The notes: generated by a model not told the origin, from the sequence alone. Shown: positions 8,992 through 17,878, counted from the stretch's first letter. The stretch is DNA of 64,000 nt from Bin87 sp965203985 (GCA_965203985.1 CBDBDS010000010.1:310001-374000), one strand, 5' to 3'. Program-made: numbers and translations.

Positions 8992-9013
8992 CACGCCTTG
9001 CTGATCGGCAATT

Positions 9014-10795
9014 CTACTGGTTGAAGTACACGTACCGGTACTTGGGGATGCTCATTTGCAGGAGGAAGTAGTCTGATACTTCCGGCTTGATCAGTGCGTA
9101 GCCCTCGCCGCTGAACCAGGTCCAGACCCAGGGCGCGTCGTCCAGGATCATCTGCTCGATCTGGTTGTAAAGCTCGAATCGACGGCCCCGGTCGCGTTCC
9201 GTGCGCGCTTCTTCCAGCAGGAGGTCGACCTCCGGGTTGCCGTAGTTGGTGTGATTGCTCTGGCTTTCGGAGTGCAGGAGCACATCCAGGAAGTTCTGCG
9301 GGTCGGGGTAGTCCGCGATCCAGCCCAGGGAGAACATCTGGTACTTCTTGTCGTTGACGTCTTGCAGGAACGTCGCCCATTCCGTCTGCTGAATATCGAC
9401 CTCGATCCCCAGTTCCTGACGCCATTGTTCCAGTATGACCTCAAGATAGGTCGGAATGGCAGCGCCAAAGCTCCCGGATATGGTCAGCGTAATGCGTGGG
9501 AAATCGCCGGAGGCCAGCGCCTCGGCGTATTTTGATTCCTGCAGGAACTCCCGCGCCAGTTCCGGGTTGAAATGGTAGCTGCGCAGGTTCCCGGTGTAAG
9601 ACGGGAACCCCGGCGGTATCACGCCTGTTGCGGGCGACACGCGACCGTCCAACACGTTTTCGGCGATGCTTTCGAGGTCGATGGCGTAGTTCAGCGCCTG
9701 GCGCACCTTGACGTCGTCAAATGGCTCCTGGTCCACGTTGAGGCCGATATAGAACACGTCGAAGTCCTGCGGCGAACGGTGCAACTGCGGATGCAGCGCG
9801 TCGCTGGGGTCCAGCAGTCTCGGCAGGTCGTCCAGGCCGACACCCGTCAGGTGGATCTCGTCATTCTCGTACATGATCATGGCGGACCCGCCGCTGAGGA
9901 TCATCTGCACGCTTTCAATATGTGGCGGGCCCAGGTGATAGTTCTCGTTCCGCTCCAGCACGATCAGTTCGCCGATTTCGTAGGTAGCCAGTTTGAAGGG
10001 GCCGGTCCCGTTGGGCTGCTCCAGCCAGGTTCCGTCATCGTTGACCTGCTCACTGTCCACCACGTAGGCCGTCGGATAGGTCAGCTTGGCTAGGAAGTAG
10101 GATTTGGGCGCGTCGATGGTAAATTCGACGGTGCGGTCATCCACGACCCTGACGCCGCTCACCTCGGTGGCGTTCCCTTCAAGCTTGTCCTTGGCTCCGA
10201 CAATATCGCCCAGGTAGGTGTCCGCCGTAGGGGAGAGCGTGTTGGGATCGGTCGCCCGCTCGATCGACCATTTGATGTCCTGGGCTGTGACGGGTTTCCC
10301 GTCGTGGAACTTGGCGTTCTCGCGGAGCACGAAGGTATAAACCAGACCGTCTTCGCTGATGGAGCAAGTCTCCGCCAGGTCCAACACCGGCTGGTAGTCC
10401 AGGCTCAGCGTGACCAGTCCGCCGAAAACCTCGCCGCCGATGACGCTGGACGTGACGTCGCCCATCAGATGGGGATCAAGAGTGGGAGGATCGGCGAACA
10501 GCCGCACCAGGGTTCCACCCTGGGGTGGCCGGTCGTCGAATGTCAGGTCGGCAGACGGGGCGCAGCTTTCACCCATGGCCGTCGGCTGGGGAGCGGTCAT
10601 CACCGCTGGGGTGGTCGGTGTTGGCGCTTCGCTGGGCGCCGTGGGCGGGGTGTCCGGAACGGAAGTCGCGGTTGGGGCAACCGTGGGTTCAGGCGCGGGC
10701 GCCTGCGGTTCGTTGCTTCCGCCGCACGCCAGCAACCCGACCAGTGCGGCCAACATGGCTCCCATCAGCAGTATTCTGAACATCTTGCGCTTCAT
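9014..10795 (-). CDS. ABC transporter substrate-binding lipoprotein, family 5 (peptide/nickel)
   Basis: Captures peptides or related solutes outside the membrane for the two permeases downstream. Residues 1-23 are a lipoprotein signal peptide ending in the lipobox LLAC (Cys24), followed by a 50-residue Pro/Ala/Thr-rich linker. The family 5 solute-binding domain fills the rest, including the FHDGKPVTAQDIKWSIER segment near residue 165. At 593 residues it is slightly longer than E. coli DppA/OppA because of the linker. The start has GGAGGACTT immediately upstream. It is the first gene of the leftward transporter operon. Ligand specificity cannot be read from sequence. Confidence 0.93.
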   Translation of the reverse strand: MKRKMFRILLMGAMLAALVGLLACGGSNEPQAPAPEPTVAPTATSVPDTPPTAPSEAPTPTTPAVMTAPQPTAMGESCAPSADLTFDDRPPQGGTLVRLFADPPTLDPHLMGDVTSSVIGGEVFGGLVTLSLDYQPVLDLAETCSISEDGLVYTFVLRENAKFHDGKPVTAQDIKWSIERATDPNTLSPTADTYLGDIVGAKDKLEGNATEVSGVRVVDDRTVEFTIDAPKSYFLAKLTYPTAYVVDSEQVNDDGTWLEQPNGTGPFKLATYEIGELIVLERNENYHLGPPHIESVQMILSGGSAMIMYENDEIHLTGVGLDDLPRLLDPSDALHPQLHRSPQDFDVFYIGLNVDQEPFDDVKVRQALNYAIDLESIAENVLDGRVSPATGVIPPGFPSYTGNLRSYHFNPELAREFLQESKYAEALASGDFPRITLTISGSFGAAIPTYLEVILEQWRQELGIEVDIQQTEWATFLQDVNDKKYQMFSLGWIADYPDPQNFLDVLLHSESQSNHTNYGNPEVDLLLEEARTERDRGRRFELYNQIEQMILDDAPWVWTWFSGEGYALIKPEVSDYFLLQMSIPKYRYVYFNQ

Positions 10796-10949
10796 AAGTC
10801 CTCCGAATCAGTTCTCAAGATCAAGGGGATTACGAGATACTGACCGGAATCAGTTTGCCCCAATTCACACCGCCGAGATATCACCGGCTCTGCACGCTGC
10901 GATTTTATCCAATCGCCCGACGCCGTTCAATTGTGCGCAGCGCGGTGTA

Positions 10950-10978
10950 TTGTCCGAATTGATGATGTATGCTAATCT
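10950..10978 (+). promoter_or_regulatory. Sigma70-type promoter for tRNA-His / tRNA-Arg
   Basis: TTGTCC (10950-10955), a 17-bp spacer and TAATCT (10973-10978) lie 37 bp before the mature 5' end of tRNA-His. Spacing and position fit a tRNA operon promoter. Confidence 0.65.
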
Positions 10979-11014
10979 CGAAATGTAGCCCGGATTGCGA
11001 TCCGGGTCCCATGC

Positions 11015-11092
11015 GGCGAGCATAGCCAAGTGGCCTAAGGCGCCTGTCTGTGGCACAGGAGATCACGGGTTCGAATCCCGTTGCTCGCCCCA
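11015..11092 (+). tRNA. tRNA-His (anticodon GTG)
   Basis: Cloverleaf: acceptor GCGAGCA/TGCTCGC, anticodon stem CCTGT/ACAGG around loop CTGTGGC (anticodon GTG), and T arm ACGGG-TTCGAAT-CCCGT. An extra 5' G (11015) sits opposite discriminator C (11089), the hallmark of tRNA-His. The CCA end is encoded (11090-11092). Confidence 0.97.
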
Positions 11093-11121
11093 CCAACCTC
11101 GCGCTCAATCGTCACGGAATT

Positions 11122-11197
11122 GCGCCTGTAGCTCAATGGACAGAGCACTGGGCTTCGGACCCAGGGGTTGCGGGTTCGAGTCCTGCCAGGCGCGCCA
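11122..11197 (+). tRNA. tRNA-Arg (anticodon TCG)
   Basis: Acceptor GCGCCTG/CAGGCGC, anticodon stem CTGGG/CCCAG around loop CTTCGGA (anticodon TCG, reading CGA), T arm GCGGG-TTCGAGT-CCTGC, discriminator G and an encoded CCA. It lies 29 bp after tRNA-His, in the same transcript. Confidence 0.97.
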
Positions 11198-11209
11198 CTT
11201 GCAAAAATA

Positions 11210-11243
11210 ACCGACGGCGGCGGGAGCGCTGCCGTCGGTTTTT
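11210..11243. terminator. Bidirectional rho-independent terminator
   Basis: ACCGACGGC and GCCGTCGGT form the stem core, followed by TTTTT on the plus strand, ending the tRNA transcript. On the minus strand the same hairpin is followed by TTATTTTT, so it also ends the HtrA-like gene that converges from the right. Confidence 0.9.
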
Positions 11244-11265
11244 GTATCGGTCCTGGGTTCGGTGA

Positions 11266-12570
11266 CTACTCCGGCCGGGCGCCCATCGTGACTTCCATTG
11301 TCATTGCTTCGCCGTCCCGCATGATGGTGAACTCAACGGTGTCGCCGGGTTGGGTGTGCTCCACCGTGTAGGCCACGACGTCGTCCATGCCCATCATGGG
11401 CGTGCCGTTCATCGCGACGATAATGTCGCCGCCAATGGGCAGTTCGGCCCCATTGATCACGGTGAGCCGGTCCGACGCCCGCAAACCGGCTTCTTCCGCA
11501 GCGGTTCCGGTGCCTACGGCAATCACCAGGGCGCCACGCATGTCAGCCGGCAGGTCCATCGCCTGGGCGATGTCCGGGCTCACGGACACCCCGCGGATGC
11601 CAATGAACGGATACTCGTACCGCCCTTCGGCGATCAGCGACGGCGCCACCAGCTTCGCCAGGTTCACGGGGATCGCCAGGCCGACGCCGGAGAACCCTCC
11701 CGTCTCGCTGATGATCTGGGTGTTGATTCCAACCACTTCCCCCTGGCGGTTCAGGAGCGGGCCTCCCGAATTCCCCGGGTTCGTGGCCGCGTCGTGCTGG
11801 ACCACCCGGGGCACCGAAAAGTTGCTGTCCGACGGGTTGATGGTTCTGCCCACGGCGCTGATGATGCCGGAGGTCATCGAGAACCCACGGGAGAACGGGT
11901 CGCCAATGGCAACCGCCAATTGGCCCGGCTTGATGGTGTCGCTGTCTCCGAGGGATATGGCGGGCGGGCGTACCGCGTCCTCGGTGATTCTGATCACCGC
12001 AAGGTCAGAATCCGGATCATCGCCCACCAGTTCCGCGTCAACCTGGATGCCGTCGCTCAGCACGACGATAATCCGGTCCGCCCCGTCGATCACGTGCTTA
12101 TTCGTTACGATGTGCCCTTCGTCATCCCAGACGAAACCCGACCCGGCGGCCCGGGATAGAAAATCGCCCTGCGGCATCCCGGGAGCGGCTCCGCCTATCG
12201 TGATCGACTTCAGCACCCGCAACCCGACCACTGACGGAACGGTTCGCTCGTAGATGCCCGACATAACCTCGTCGTGCGCCGCCGTTATCGCCGACGCCGT
12301 CAACTGGACTTCAGTTTCCGGCGTGCCGCCTTGAGCGGGTTGCTCTATGGCGGGCACGGCCTCCGATTCGGTCGCCTGCGGAGGCGCGACCGTGGCCGTG
12401 TCCTCAGGTTGCGAAACCGTGTTGACGGCCGGAGGAGTCAGTTCGACCGTCTCCTGCGGCCTCGGACTGGGTTGGTTGCAGGCCAATGCAACTGCCACGG
12501 CTACTGCCAGGCAGGCGACGGCCAGCAGGGGAAAAAGGCGTCGTTGTTTGGTGGAAGCTTTCGTATCCAT
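11266..12570 (-). CDS. HtrA/DegP-like trypsin-type serine protease with one PDZ domain, lipoprotein
   Basis: A surface-anchored quality-control protease of 434 residues. A signal peptide ends in a lipobox with Cys31, and a Pro/Thr/Glu-rich linker runs to about residue 90. The trypsin-like domain carries the triad His159 (in VTNKHV), Asp189 (in PDSDLAV) and Ser268 (in NPGNSGGPL). A single PDZ domain follows from about 325 to the end. The family mostly uses signal peptides or N-terminal anchors; a lipid anchor fits a cell without periplasmic DegP. The ATG at 12570 was chosen because it opens the signal peptide; the frame continues to 12843 but encodes nothing recognisable there. It ends at the shared terminator. 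No clear promoter was found. Confidence 0.92.
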   Translation of the reverse strand: MDTKASTKQRRLFPLLAVACLAVAVAVALACNQPSPRPQETVELTPPAVNTVSQPEDTATVAPPQATESEAVPAIEQPAQGGTPETEVQLTASAITAAHDEVMSGIYERTVPSVVGLRVLKSITIGGAAPGMPQGDFLSRAAGSGFVWDDEGHIVTNKHVIDGADRIIVVLSDGIQVDAELVGDDPDSDLAVIRITEDAVRPPAISLGDSDTIKPGQLAVAIGDPFSRGFSMTSGIISAVGRTINPSDSNFSVPRVVQHDAATNPGNSGGPLLNRQGEVVGINTQIISETGGFSGVGLAIPVNLAKLVAPSLIAEGRYEYPFIGIRGVSVSPDIAQAMDLPADMRGALVIAVGTGTAAEEAGLRASDRLTVINGAELPIGGDIIVAMNGTPMMGMDDVVAYTVEHTQPGDTVEFTIMRDGEAMTMEVTMGARPE

Positions 12571-12947
12571 GCTGACGTTATTCCACACCTCTCTCCGGTC
12601 TGGTCGGTCCCGTACACGGCATAACCGGAGGACACCGGGTAGTTTCTTATGCCGCGATCCGTTTTCGCTGTTCGATTGTCTTGCGGTTGTATGGAATCTA
12701 AACACGCGATTGTTAAGGTTTTGTGTATGCCGGCCACACTGGTCGTGCCGCCCGGGCGAGGTCGGCAGTCCGCCTACACGACTGCCCCGGGGTGTCTGGC
12801 CTTTTAACTTACGAATAGCGCCGCACTGCGGATTGACCCGCATTCGACCGGCCCGGTGCTATACTACCGGCAGAAGCGGCGGGTCGCCAGATGGTTGCCG
12901 TCGCATTGATTGAGCCGGTCACCCTGACACCCGGAAGGAGAGAAGCG
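12571..12947. other. Divergent spacer between the HtrA-like and NIPSNAP genes
   Basis: A 377-bp divergent regulatory spacer. The only element of note is TATACT at 12860-12865 on the plus strand, a good -10 hexamer 82 bp before the NIPSNAP start. A TTGACC hexamer lies upstream but at 21 bp, too far for a normal -35. No RNA gene or conserved reading frame was recognised. Confidence 0.5.
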
Positions 12948-13607
12948 ATGCTTTACGAACTCCGCATCTACGACGCCGTCGCCGGTCGGTTGCCCGACAT
13001 CAGCGGTCGGTTCGCCAATCATACCTGCGCCCTGTTTCGCAAGCACGGTGTCAAATACCTTGGCTTCTGGACCGATGAAATCGGCCGGAGCAACCGACTG
13101 ACCTATATCAACGTTTTCGACAGCATGGCCGACCGCGAATCCCGTTGGGCCAAGTTCGGAACCGATCCCGACTGGCTGGAAGTCCGCAAGCAGACCGAGG
13201 CCAACGGCCCGCTGGTTGACGCCGTGACCAACCGCTTCCTGCGCCTGACCCCCTATTCGCCCCAGCCGAAGGTGTCCACCGCCGTGCAGGAGCTGCGGAT
13301 TTACGAGGCGATGCCCGGCCGGCTACCCGACGTGCATAACCGCTTCGCCAACCACACCATCGGCCTGTTCGAGAAGCACGGTATCGAGAACATCGGCTAC
13401 TGGTCTGAGGACGTGGGCGTCAACAACGTACTGGTCTACATGCTGGGCTACCCCAGCCTCGGCGACCGAGAAAAGAGTTGGCGTTCCTTCCAGGCAGATC
13501 CCGAGTGGAACAAGGCCCGTGCTGCCAGCGAGGTGGATGGCCCCATCGTGCGCGTTTCGCGCCACTCAATCATGCGCCCCACGGATTACGCCTTCACCAG
13601 CGACTAG
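12948..13607 (+). CDS. NIPSNAP family protein, two tandem domains
   Basis: Two copies of the roughly 105-residue NIPSNAP dimeric alpha-beta barrel domain follow one another. The first opens LYELRIYDAVAGRLPD and the second (about residue 113) QELRIYEAMPGRLPD; both contain the RFANHT and FxxDPxW segments. The tandem arrangement mimics the dimer seen for single-domain members. The molecular role is not defined in bacteria. Start chosen by GGAAGGAGAGAAGCG before the ATG; the frame is open further upstream without a site. It is monocistronic, bounded by a -10 hexamer and a terminator. It is likely cytosolic. Confidence 0.9.
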   Translation: MLYELRIYDAVAGRLPDISGRFANHTCALFRKHGVKYLGFWTDEIGRSNRLTYINVFDSMADRESRWAKFGTDPDWLEVRKQTEANGPLVDAVTNRFLRLTPYSPQPKVSTAVQELRIYEAMPGRLPDVHNRFANHTIGLFEKHGIENIGYWSEDVGVNNVLVYMLGYPSLGDREKSWRSFQADPEWNKARAASEVDGPIVRVSRHSIMRPTDYAFTSD

Positions 13608-13646
13608 TCGGCTTCCGGGAAGATGTGCCCGGAAACACCAAATTCG

Positions 13647-13671
13647 GGACGCCCTCACCGGGCGTCCTTTT
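13647..13671 (+). terminator. Rho-independent terminator after the NIPSNAP gene
   Basis: GGACGCCC and GGGCGTCC form an 8-bp stem around TCACC, followed by TTTT, 40 bp after the stop codon. Confidence 0.88.
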
Positions 13672-13820
13672 GTTGGCGCCGACCGCACCACGTTGAACGC
13701 GAATTGAACAACCCGGTCCAACTTCGTCAGGACCATCGCATATGAAATTACAACGGCGTCACTCAGGCGAAAGCCGGAGTCTATACACCGACAGGCGCTT
13801 GGTTGCCCAACGACACTAAC

Positions 13821-13860
13821 GATTCGAGCCGTTGGATACCGGATTTCGCCGGTATGACGG
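13821..13860 (+). repeat. Dispersed palindromic repeat (GGATTTCGCCGGTATGACGG type)
   Basis: The core GGATACCGGATTTCGCCGGTATGACGG resembles a short repeat common in spacers of many bacterial genomes (TGGATTCCGG..CCGGAATGACGG type). It contains the imperfect arms ATACCGG and CCGGTAT. It lies in the 481-bp spacer between NIPSNAP and the next gene. Confidence 0.45.
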
Positions 13861-13883
13861 TACTAACACGGTTCACATGTAAT

Positions 13884-14056
13884 GGCCTTGCCAACTTCGC
13901 CAGGGCCTTTCCAAAGTCGGTGTTGTCATTGCGAGCGGAGCGTGGCAATCTCGTCCCGAGCATAGGCAGTCCCAACAAAAGGGCCTTCTGAATCGGCGAG
14001 ATTGCCACGGCGAAAGCGCCTAGCAATGATTTTGAAAAGGCCTTGCCAACTTCGCC
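13884..14056. repeat. Composite palindromic element flanked by an 18-bp direct repeat
   Basis: GGCCTTGCCAACTTCGCC occurs at 13884-13901 and again at 14039-14056. Between them is one copy of the GTCATTGCGAGCG..GGCAATCTCGTCC repeat (13925-13956) and an inverted, partly degenerate copy (13995-14030, GGCGAGATTGCCACG..GCAATGAT). The inverted pair inside direct repeats resembles a MITE-like non-coding element. It fills most of the gap between the NIPSNAP gene and the next operon; nothing else is seen in that gap. Confidence 0.65.
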
Positions 14057-14088
14057 TCCAATGCCGACCCCGCTGGAGATTCCGCCGT

Positions 14089-14457
14089 ATGCTTGAACGT
14101 CCGCCCATATCGCCAAGCGACTTTTTCAGCAACGCCGCCGCGAGAGAAATCGGCCTGACCGATCAATTCTGGTTTGACGCTTACGCCGAATGGCACGTTG
14201 CGCTCAATAACGACACTGCCGTTTCGTTCGACACCATCTTCGATCCGCGCACCTTTCGGATCCCTTTCCGAGGCGGAAATGCTGACGTGTTGGTCCGGGT
14301 CCAACCGGAAGGACACGAACACTACGCCATACGCCTGACTGCGTTCCCAGCAGATGCTTCGCCGACGCCGCAACAGATTCCCCGATGGTATTGGGACACC
14401 GAAAGCCGCGCCGTCCTGGGAGAGGCCGTCCTGCTGGACGCTAACTTCCCGTGGTAG
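14089..14457 (+). CDS. Hypothetical protein
   Basis: A 122-residue soluble protein that I do not recognise. It is rich in aromatic residues (WFDAYAEWH, RWYWDTES) with a central beta-rich segment (FRIPFRGGNADVLVRVQ); there is no signal peptide or membrane helix. The ATG at 14089 has GGAG ten bases upstream; the longer frame from 14002 would run into the repeat element. Its stop lies 53 bp before the mutase start in the same direction, so it probably heads the methylmalonyl-CoA operon. Codon use and GC match the neighbours. Confidence 0.6.
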   Translation: MLERPPISPSDFFSNAAAREIGLTDQFWFDAYAEWHVALNNDTAVSFDTIFDPRTFRIPFRGGNADVLVRVQPEGHEHYAIRLTAFPADASPTPQQIPRWYWDTESRAVLGEAVLLDANFPW

Positions 14458-14510
14458 ATAGAATGGAGCTGCACATTTTGGCCACGCTACCCGGCCAGCA
14501 GGTAGGTCTT

Positions 14511-16169
14511 ATGTCCACGAACAAGCAGGAATGGCAGGACTCCACGCTTTCCCGCGTCACGCAGCGTTTTCCCGAACGGCGCGACGAATTCGCAACGGAC
14601 TCCGGCCTGAGTCTGGACACCGTTTACACCCCGGAGGACGGATCTGCCGGCGGTGACTATGCCGACTCCATCGGCTACCCCGGCGAGTTTCCCTACACCC
14701 GCGGTGTCCAGCCCAACATGTACCGTGGCCGTGTCTGGACCATGCGCCAATACGCCGGCTACGCCACCGCCGCCGCCACCAACGAGCGATACCGGTACTT
14801 GCTGGAAAACGGCCAGACTGGCCTCTCCGTGGCCTTCGACCTGCCCACTCAAATCGGATACGACAGCGACCATCCCCTGGCCGAGGGCGAGGTGGGCAAG
14901 GTTGGCGTGCCCATCTGTTCGTTGGCCGACATGGAGACCCTCTTCGATGGCATCCCCCTCGACCGGGTCAGCACCTCCATGACCATCAACGCTACCGCCG
15001 CCGTCCTGCTGTGCCTCTACATTGCCGCCGGCAAGAAGCAAGGCGTCTCTCCCGACCAGCTCAGCGGGACCCTGCAGAACGACATCCTCAAGGAGTACAT
15101 TGCCCGCGGCACCTATGCCTATCCGCCCCGCCCGTCCATGCGCCTCGTCGTCGACGTGTTCCGCTACTGCGCCGAGAATGTGCCCCGGTGGAACACTATC
15201 AGCATCAGCGGGTACCACATGCGGGAGGCCGGCGCCACCGCCAGCCAGGAACTGGCGTTCACCTTCGCCAACGCTATCGCCTACGTGCAGGCCGCCGTTG
15301 ACGCCGGACTGCCGGTGGACGACTTTGCCCCGCGGCTGTCTTTCTTCTTCGTGGCTCAGAATAACCTTTTCGAAGAGGTTGCCAAGTTCCGCGCCGCCCG
15401 CCGGATCTGGGCGAACATAATGCGTGACCGATTTGGCGCAACCGACCCCCGCTCCATGATGCTGCGGTTTCATACCCAGACTGCCGGCGTGACGCTCACC
15501 GCCCAGCAGCCCGACAACAACGTGATACGCAGCACCGTTCAGGCCCTGGCGGCCGTCCTCGGCGGAACCCAGTCGCTCCACGTCAACTCGCGCGACGAGG
15601 CCCTTAGCCTGCCCACCGAAGAGTCCGCACAACTTTCCCTGCGCACCCAGCAGATCCTTGCCCACGAGAGTGGCGCCGCTGATGTGGTGGATCCACTGGG
15701 TGGCTCGTGGTACATCGAAAACCTGACGGACCGGCTGGAGGCGGCCGCGCTGGAATACATCCAGCGCATCGATCGCATGGGCGGTGCCGTCACCGCCATC
15801 GAGGACGGGTTCCAGGTCCAGGAAATCGCCGATGCCGCCTTCCGCCACCAACGCGAGGTGGACAACAACGATCGCATCGTGGTGGGCGTCAACCAGTACG
15901 TAACCGAGACGCCGCCGATATCGGGTCTCCTTCGCGTGGACGCCAGTGCCGCCGCCGACCAGGTGGAGCGGCTCCGCACCCTTCGCCGCGAACGCGACAA
16001 CATGGCGGTGCAGATCAGTCTGGCTCGCCTCGCCGACGCCGCTCGTTCGGAAGGCGCCAACACCATTCCGCCCATGATGGAGTGCGTGGAACGCTACGCC
16101 ACCCTCGGCGAGATCTGTGATGTGCTGCGGCAAGTGTTCGGCGAATACGAGCCCGTCGGGGGCCTGTGA
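14511..16169 (+). CDS. Methylmalonyl-CoA mutase, large (catalytic) subunit
   Basis: Interconverts (R)-methylmalonyl-CoA and succinyl-CoA with adenosylcobalamin. The 552 residues make up the substrate-binding TIM barrel only. Signatures are TRGVQPNMYRGRVWTMRQYAG near the N-terminus (the Tyr of RQYAG is the residue that distinguishes methylmalonyl- from isobutyryl-CoA mutases), FDLPTQIGYDSD, and VDPLGGSWYIE near the end. The B12-binding domain is absent and is supplied by the separate gene at 28.3 kb, as in archaea and Chloroflexota. ATG 14511 was chosen because homology begins there (AGGTAGGT upstream); a GTG at 14451 overlaps the preceding gene. The epimerase encoded two genes downstream supports the substrate. 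Confidence 0.93.
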   Translation: MSTNKQEWQDSTLSRVTQRFPERRDEFATDSGLSLDTVYTPEDGSAGGDYADSIGYPGEFPYTRGVQPNMYRGRVWTMRQYAGYATAAATNERYRYLLENGQTGLSVAFDLPTQIGYDSDHPLAEGEVGKVGVPICSLADMETLFDGIPLDRVSTSMTINATAAVLLCLYIAAGKKQGVSPDQLSGTLQNDILKEYIARGTYAYPPRPSMRLVVDVFRYCAENVPRWNTISISGYHMREAGATASQELAFTFANAIAYVQAAVDAGLPVDDFAPRLSFFFVAQNNLFEEVAKFRAARRIWANIMRDRFGATDPRSMMLRFHTQTAGVTLTAQQPDNNVIRSTVQALAAVLGGTQSLHVNSRDEALSLPTEESAQLSLRTQQILAHESGAADVVDPLGGSWYIENLTDRLEAAALEYIQRIDRMGGAVTAIEDGFQVQEIADAAFRHQREVDNNDRIVVGVNQYVTETPPISGLLRVDASAAADQVERLRTLRRERDNMAVQISLARLADAARSEGANTIPPMMECVERYATLGEICDVLRQVFGEYEPVGGL

Positions 16170-16227
16170 TAAACTTTTGGCCCGTTTATGAACTCAAACC
16201 GCCCGGTTGATTTCCCGGAGGACTCCC

Positions 16228-17382
16228 GTGACTGACGTTACCCTCAACGAAGAAGAAAAGATGCTCCAGAACCTCGTCCGCGATTACGCCGAGCGGGAAG
16301 TCATGCCCCGGTCGGCCGAGTTGGATGAAAAGGCCGAGTTCTCCCACGAAAACTGGCGCGGCATGGCCCAGCTTGGTCTCACCGGCATCGGTGTCGACCC
16401 CGCCTACGGCGGCAGCGGAGGCGGTTTCCGCAAGTCCTCCATCGCTATCGAGGAGCTCGCCCGCGCCGATGTCGCCGCCAGCGTAACCCTGGCCGCGCAC
16501 CTTGGCCTCGGCCTCGAGACCATCGCGCGGTTCGGCAACGAGGAGCAGAGGCAGCGTTATATCCCGTCACTGGCCTCTGGCAAGGGCATCGCGGCATGGG
16601 CTCTGACCGAGCCCGGCAGTGGCTCTGACGCCGCCGCCATGGCCACGACGGCAACCCGGCGCAACGGATCCTGGGTGCTCAACGGTTCCAAGCAGTTCAT
16701 CACCAACGCCGAGGTAGCTGAGACGCTGGTCATCTTCGCCAACCAGGACCGCTCCATCGGGTATCGGGGCGTATGCGCGTTCATCGTGCCGGCGGGTACC
16801 CAGGGCATGCAGATCAATCCCCAGCACAACAAGATGGGCATCCGCGCCTCCAGCACCTGCGAGATCGTTTTCGAGGACGCCGAAATCCCGGCGGAGAACA
16901 TCATCGGGGAGGAGGGCATGGGCTTCCGTTACGCCATGGACATCCTCGACTCCAGCCGCATATCCATCGCGGCCCAGTGCGTGGGCATCGGCCAGGCCGC
17001 GCTGGAAGAAGCCGTCCGCTACGCCCAACTCCGTGAGACCTTCGGCCGCCCGCTGGCCCGCCATCAGGCCATCCAGTTCAAGCTGGCTGACATCGCCACC
17101 GGTGTGCATTCCGCCCGGGTCGCCACCATGCACGCGGCGACGCTGCGCGACGAGGGCCTGCCTTTCATCAACGAGGCCTCGATGGCCAAGCTCATCGCCT
17201 CCGAGATGTGCAACAACGCCGCCTACGAGGCCATGCAGATCCACGGCGGCATTGGCATCTTCAAGGAATCCCGCATCGAGCGCATCTTCCGCGACGCTCG
17301 CGTGACCACCATCTACGAGGGAACATCCGAGGTCCAGCGCATGATCATCGCGCGCCAGGTCCTTGCGCAGTACCCCGTCTGA
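16228..17382 (+). CDS. Acyl-CoA dehydrogenase
   Basis: FAD-dependent alpha,beta-desaturation of an acyl-CoA, passing electrons to ETF. The 384-residue protein shows the usual order: N-terminal helical domain, beta domain with ALTEPGSGSDAAAM and FITNA segments, and C-terminal helical domain. The catalytic base is Glu364 in IYEGTSEVQ, the short/medium-chain position. The GTG at 16228 follows CGGAGGACTCCC, so it is preferred over the upstream TTG at 16207. It lies between the mutase and the epimerase in one operon, so branched or short-chain acyl-CoAs feeding propionyl-CoA metabolism are likely substrates; the exact one is not determinable. Confidence 0.92.
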   Translation: MTDVTLNEEEKMLQNLVRDYAEREVMPRSAELDEKAEFSHENWRGMAQLGLTGIGVDPAYGGSGGGFRKSSIAIEELARADVAASVTLAAHLGLGLETIARFGNEEQRQRYIPSLASGKGIAAWALTEPGSGSDAAAMATTATRRNGSWVLNGSKQFITNAEVAETLVIFANQDRSIGYRGVCAFIVPAGTQGMQINPQHNKMGIRASSTCEIVFEDAEIPAENIIGEEGMGFRYAMDILDSSRISIAAQCVGIGQAALEEAVRYAQLRETFGRPLARHQAIQFKLADIATGVHSARVATMHAATLRDEGLPFINEASMAKLIASEMCNNAAYEAMQIHGGIGIFKESRIERIFRDARVTTIYEGTSEVQRMIIARQVLAQYPV

Positions 17383-17413
17383 TTCGACAACCTGCCAGGG
17401 AGGCGAACGGACG

Positions 17414-17824
17414 ATGCCTGAGATTTGCACCGTCAACTACATCGACCACGTCGGTGTCGCCGTGAACGACATCCGGGGGGCGCTGGAGTTTTTCAGCGAA
17501 AATTTCGGCGCCCCGGATGCCGAAGTGGTCGAGCTGGATGACCAGGCGGTCAGGGCATGCCTGATCGAAATCGGACAAACCAGGCTGGAATTGCTGGAGC
17601 CCCTGACACCGGAGAGCGCAGTTGGGCGGTTCATCGAGCGGCGCGGCGAGGGCCTGCATCATCTCGCCCTTAACGTCGATGACATTGCCGGCAAGCTCAA
17701 GATCCTGGCCGCTAATGGCCTATCCCTGATCGACGCCGAGCCCCGCCACGGCTTGTCGGGCTCCATAGGCTTCGTTCACCCTCGCTCCGTGTTCGGTGTG
17801 CTCACGGAACTGGTCGAGAACTGA
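17414..17824 (+). CDS. mce: Methylmalonyl-CoA epimerase (VOC family)
   Basis: Converts (S)- to (R)-methylmalonyl-CoA, the form used by the mutase. The 136-residue protein has two paired beta-alpha-beta-beta-beta modules. Metal ligands are visible as His in YIDHVGVAV, His in LHHLALNVDD and Glu in LTELVE at the C-terminus; the family's active-site glutamate region (RLELLEPL) is also present. ATG 17414 is preceded by GGGAGG at 10 bases. It sits 31 bp after the acyl-CoA dehydrogenase gene. Confidence 0.92.
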   Translation: MPEICTVNYIDHVGVAVNDIRGALEFFSENFGAPDAEVVELDDQAVRACLIEIGQTRLELLEPLTPESAVGRFIERRGEGLHHLALNVDDIAGKLKILAANGLSLIDAEPRHGLSGSIGFVHPRSVFGVLTELVEN

Positions 17825-17878
17825 CCGCGTCTGCGTGCCACCGCTTAAGGTGCGCGAGGGATCGCTTGGTCCCGCAAC

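Noticed and set aside
12843..12865. TTGACC..TATACT as a full sigma70 promoter for the NIPSNAP gene
   Set aside because: The spacer is 21 bp, outside the usual 16-18; only the -10 element was kept.
14487..16133. 548-codon minus-strand frame opposite the methylmalonyl-CoA mutase gene
   Set aside because: Antisense shadow of a strongly conserved gene; no ribosome site, no family.
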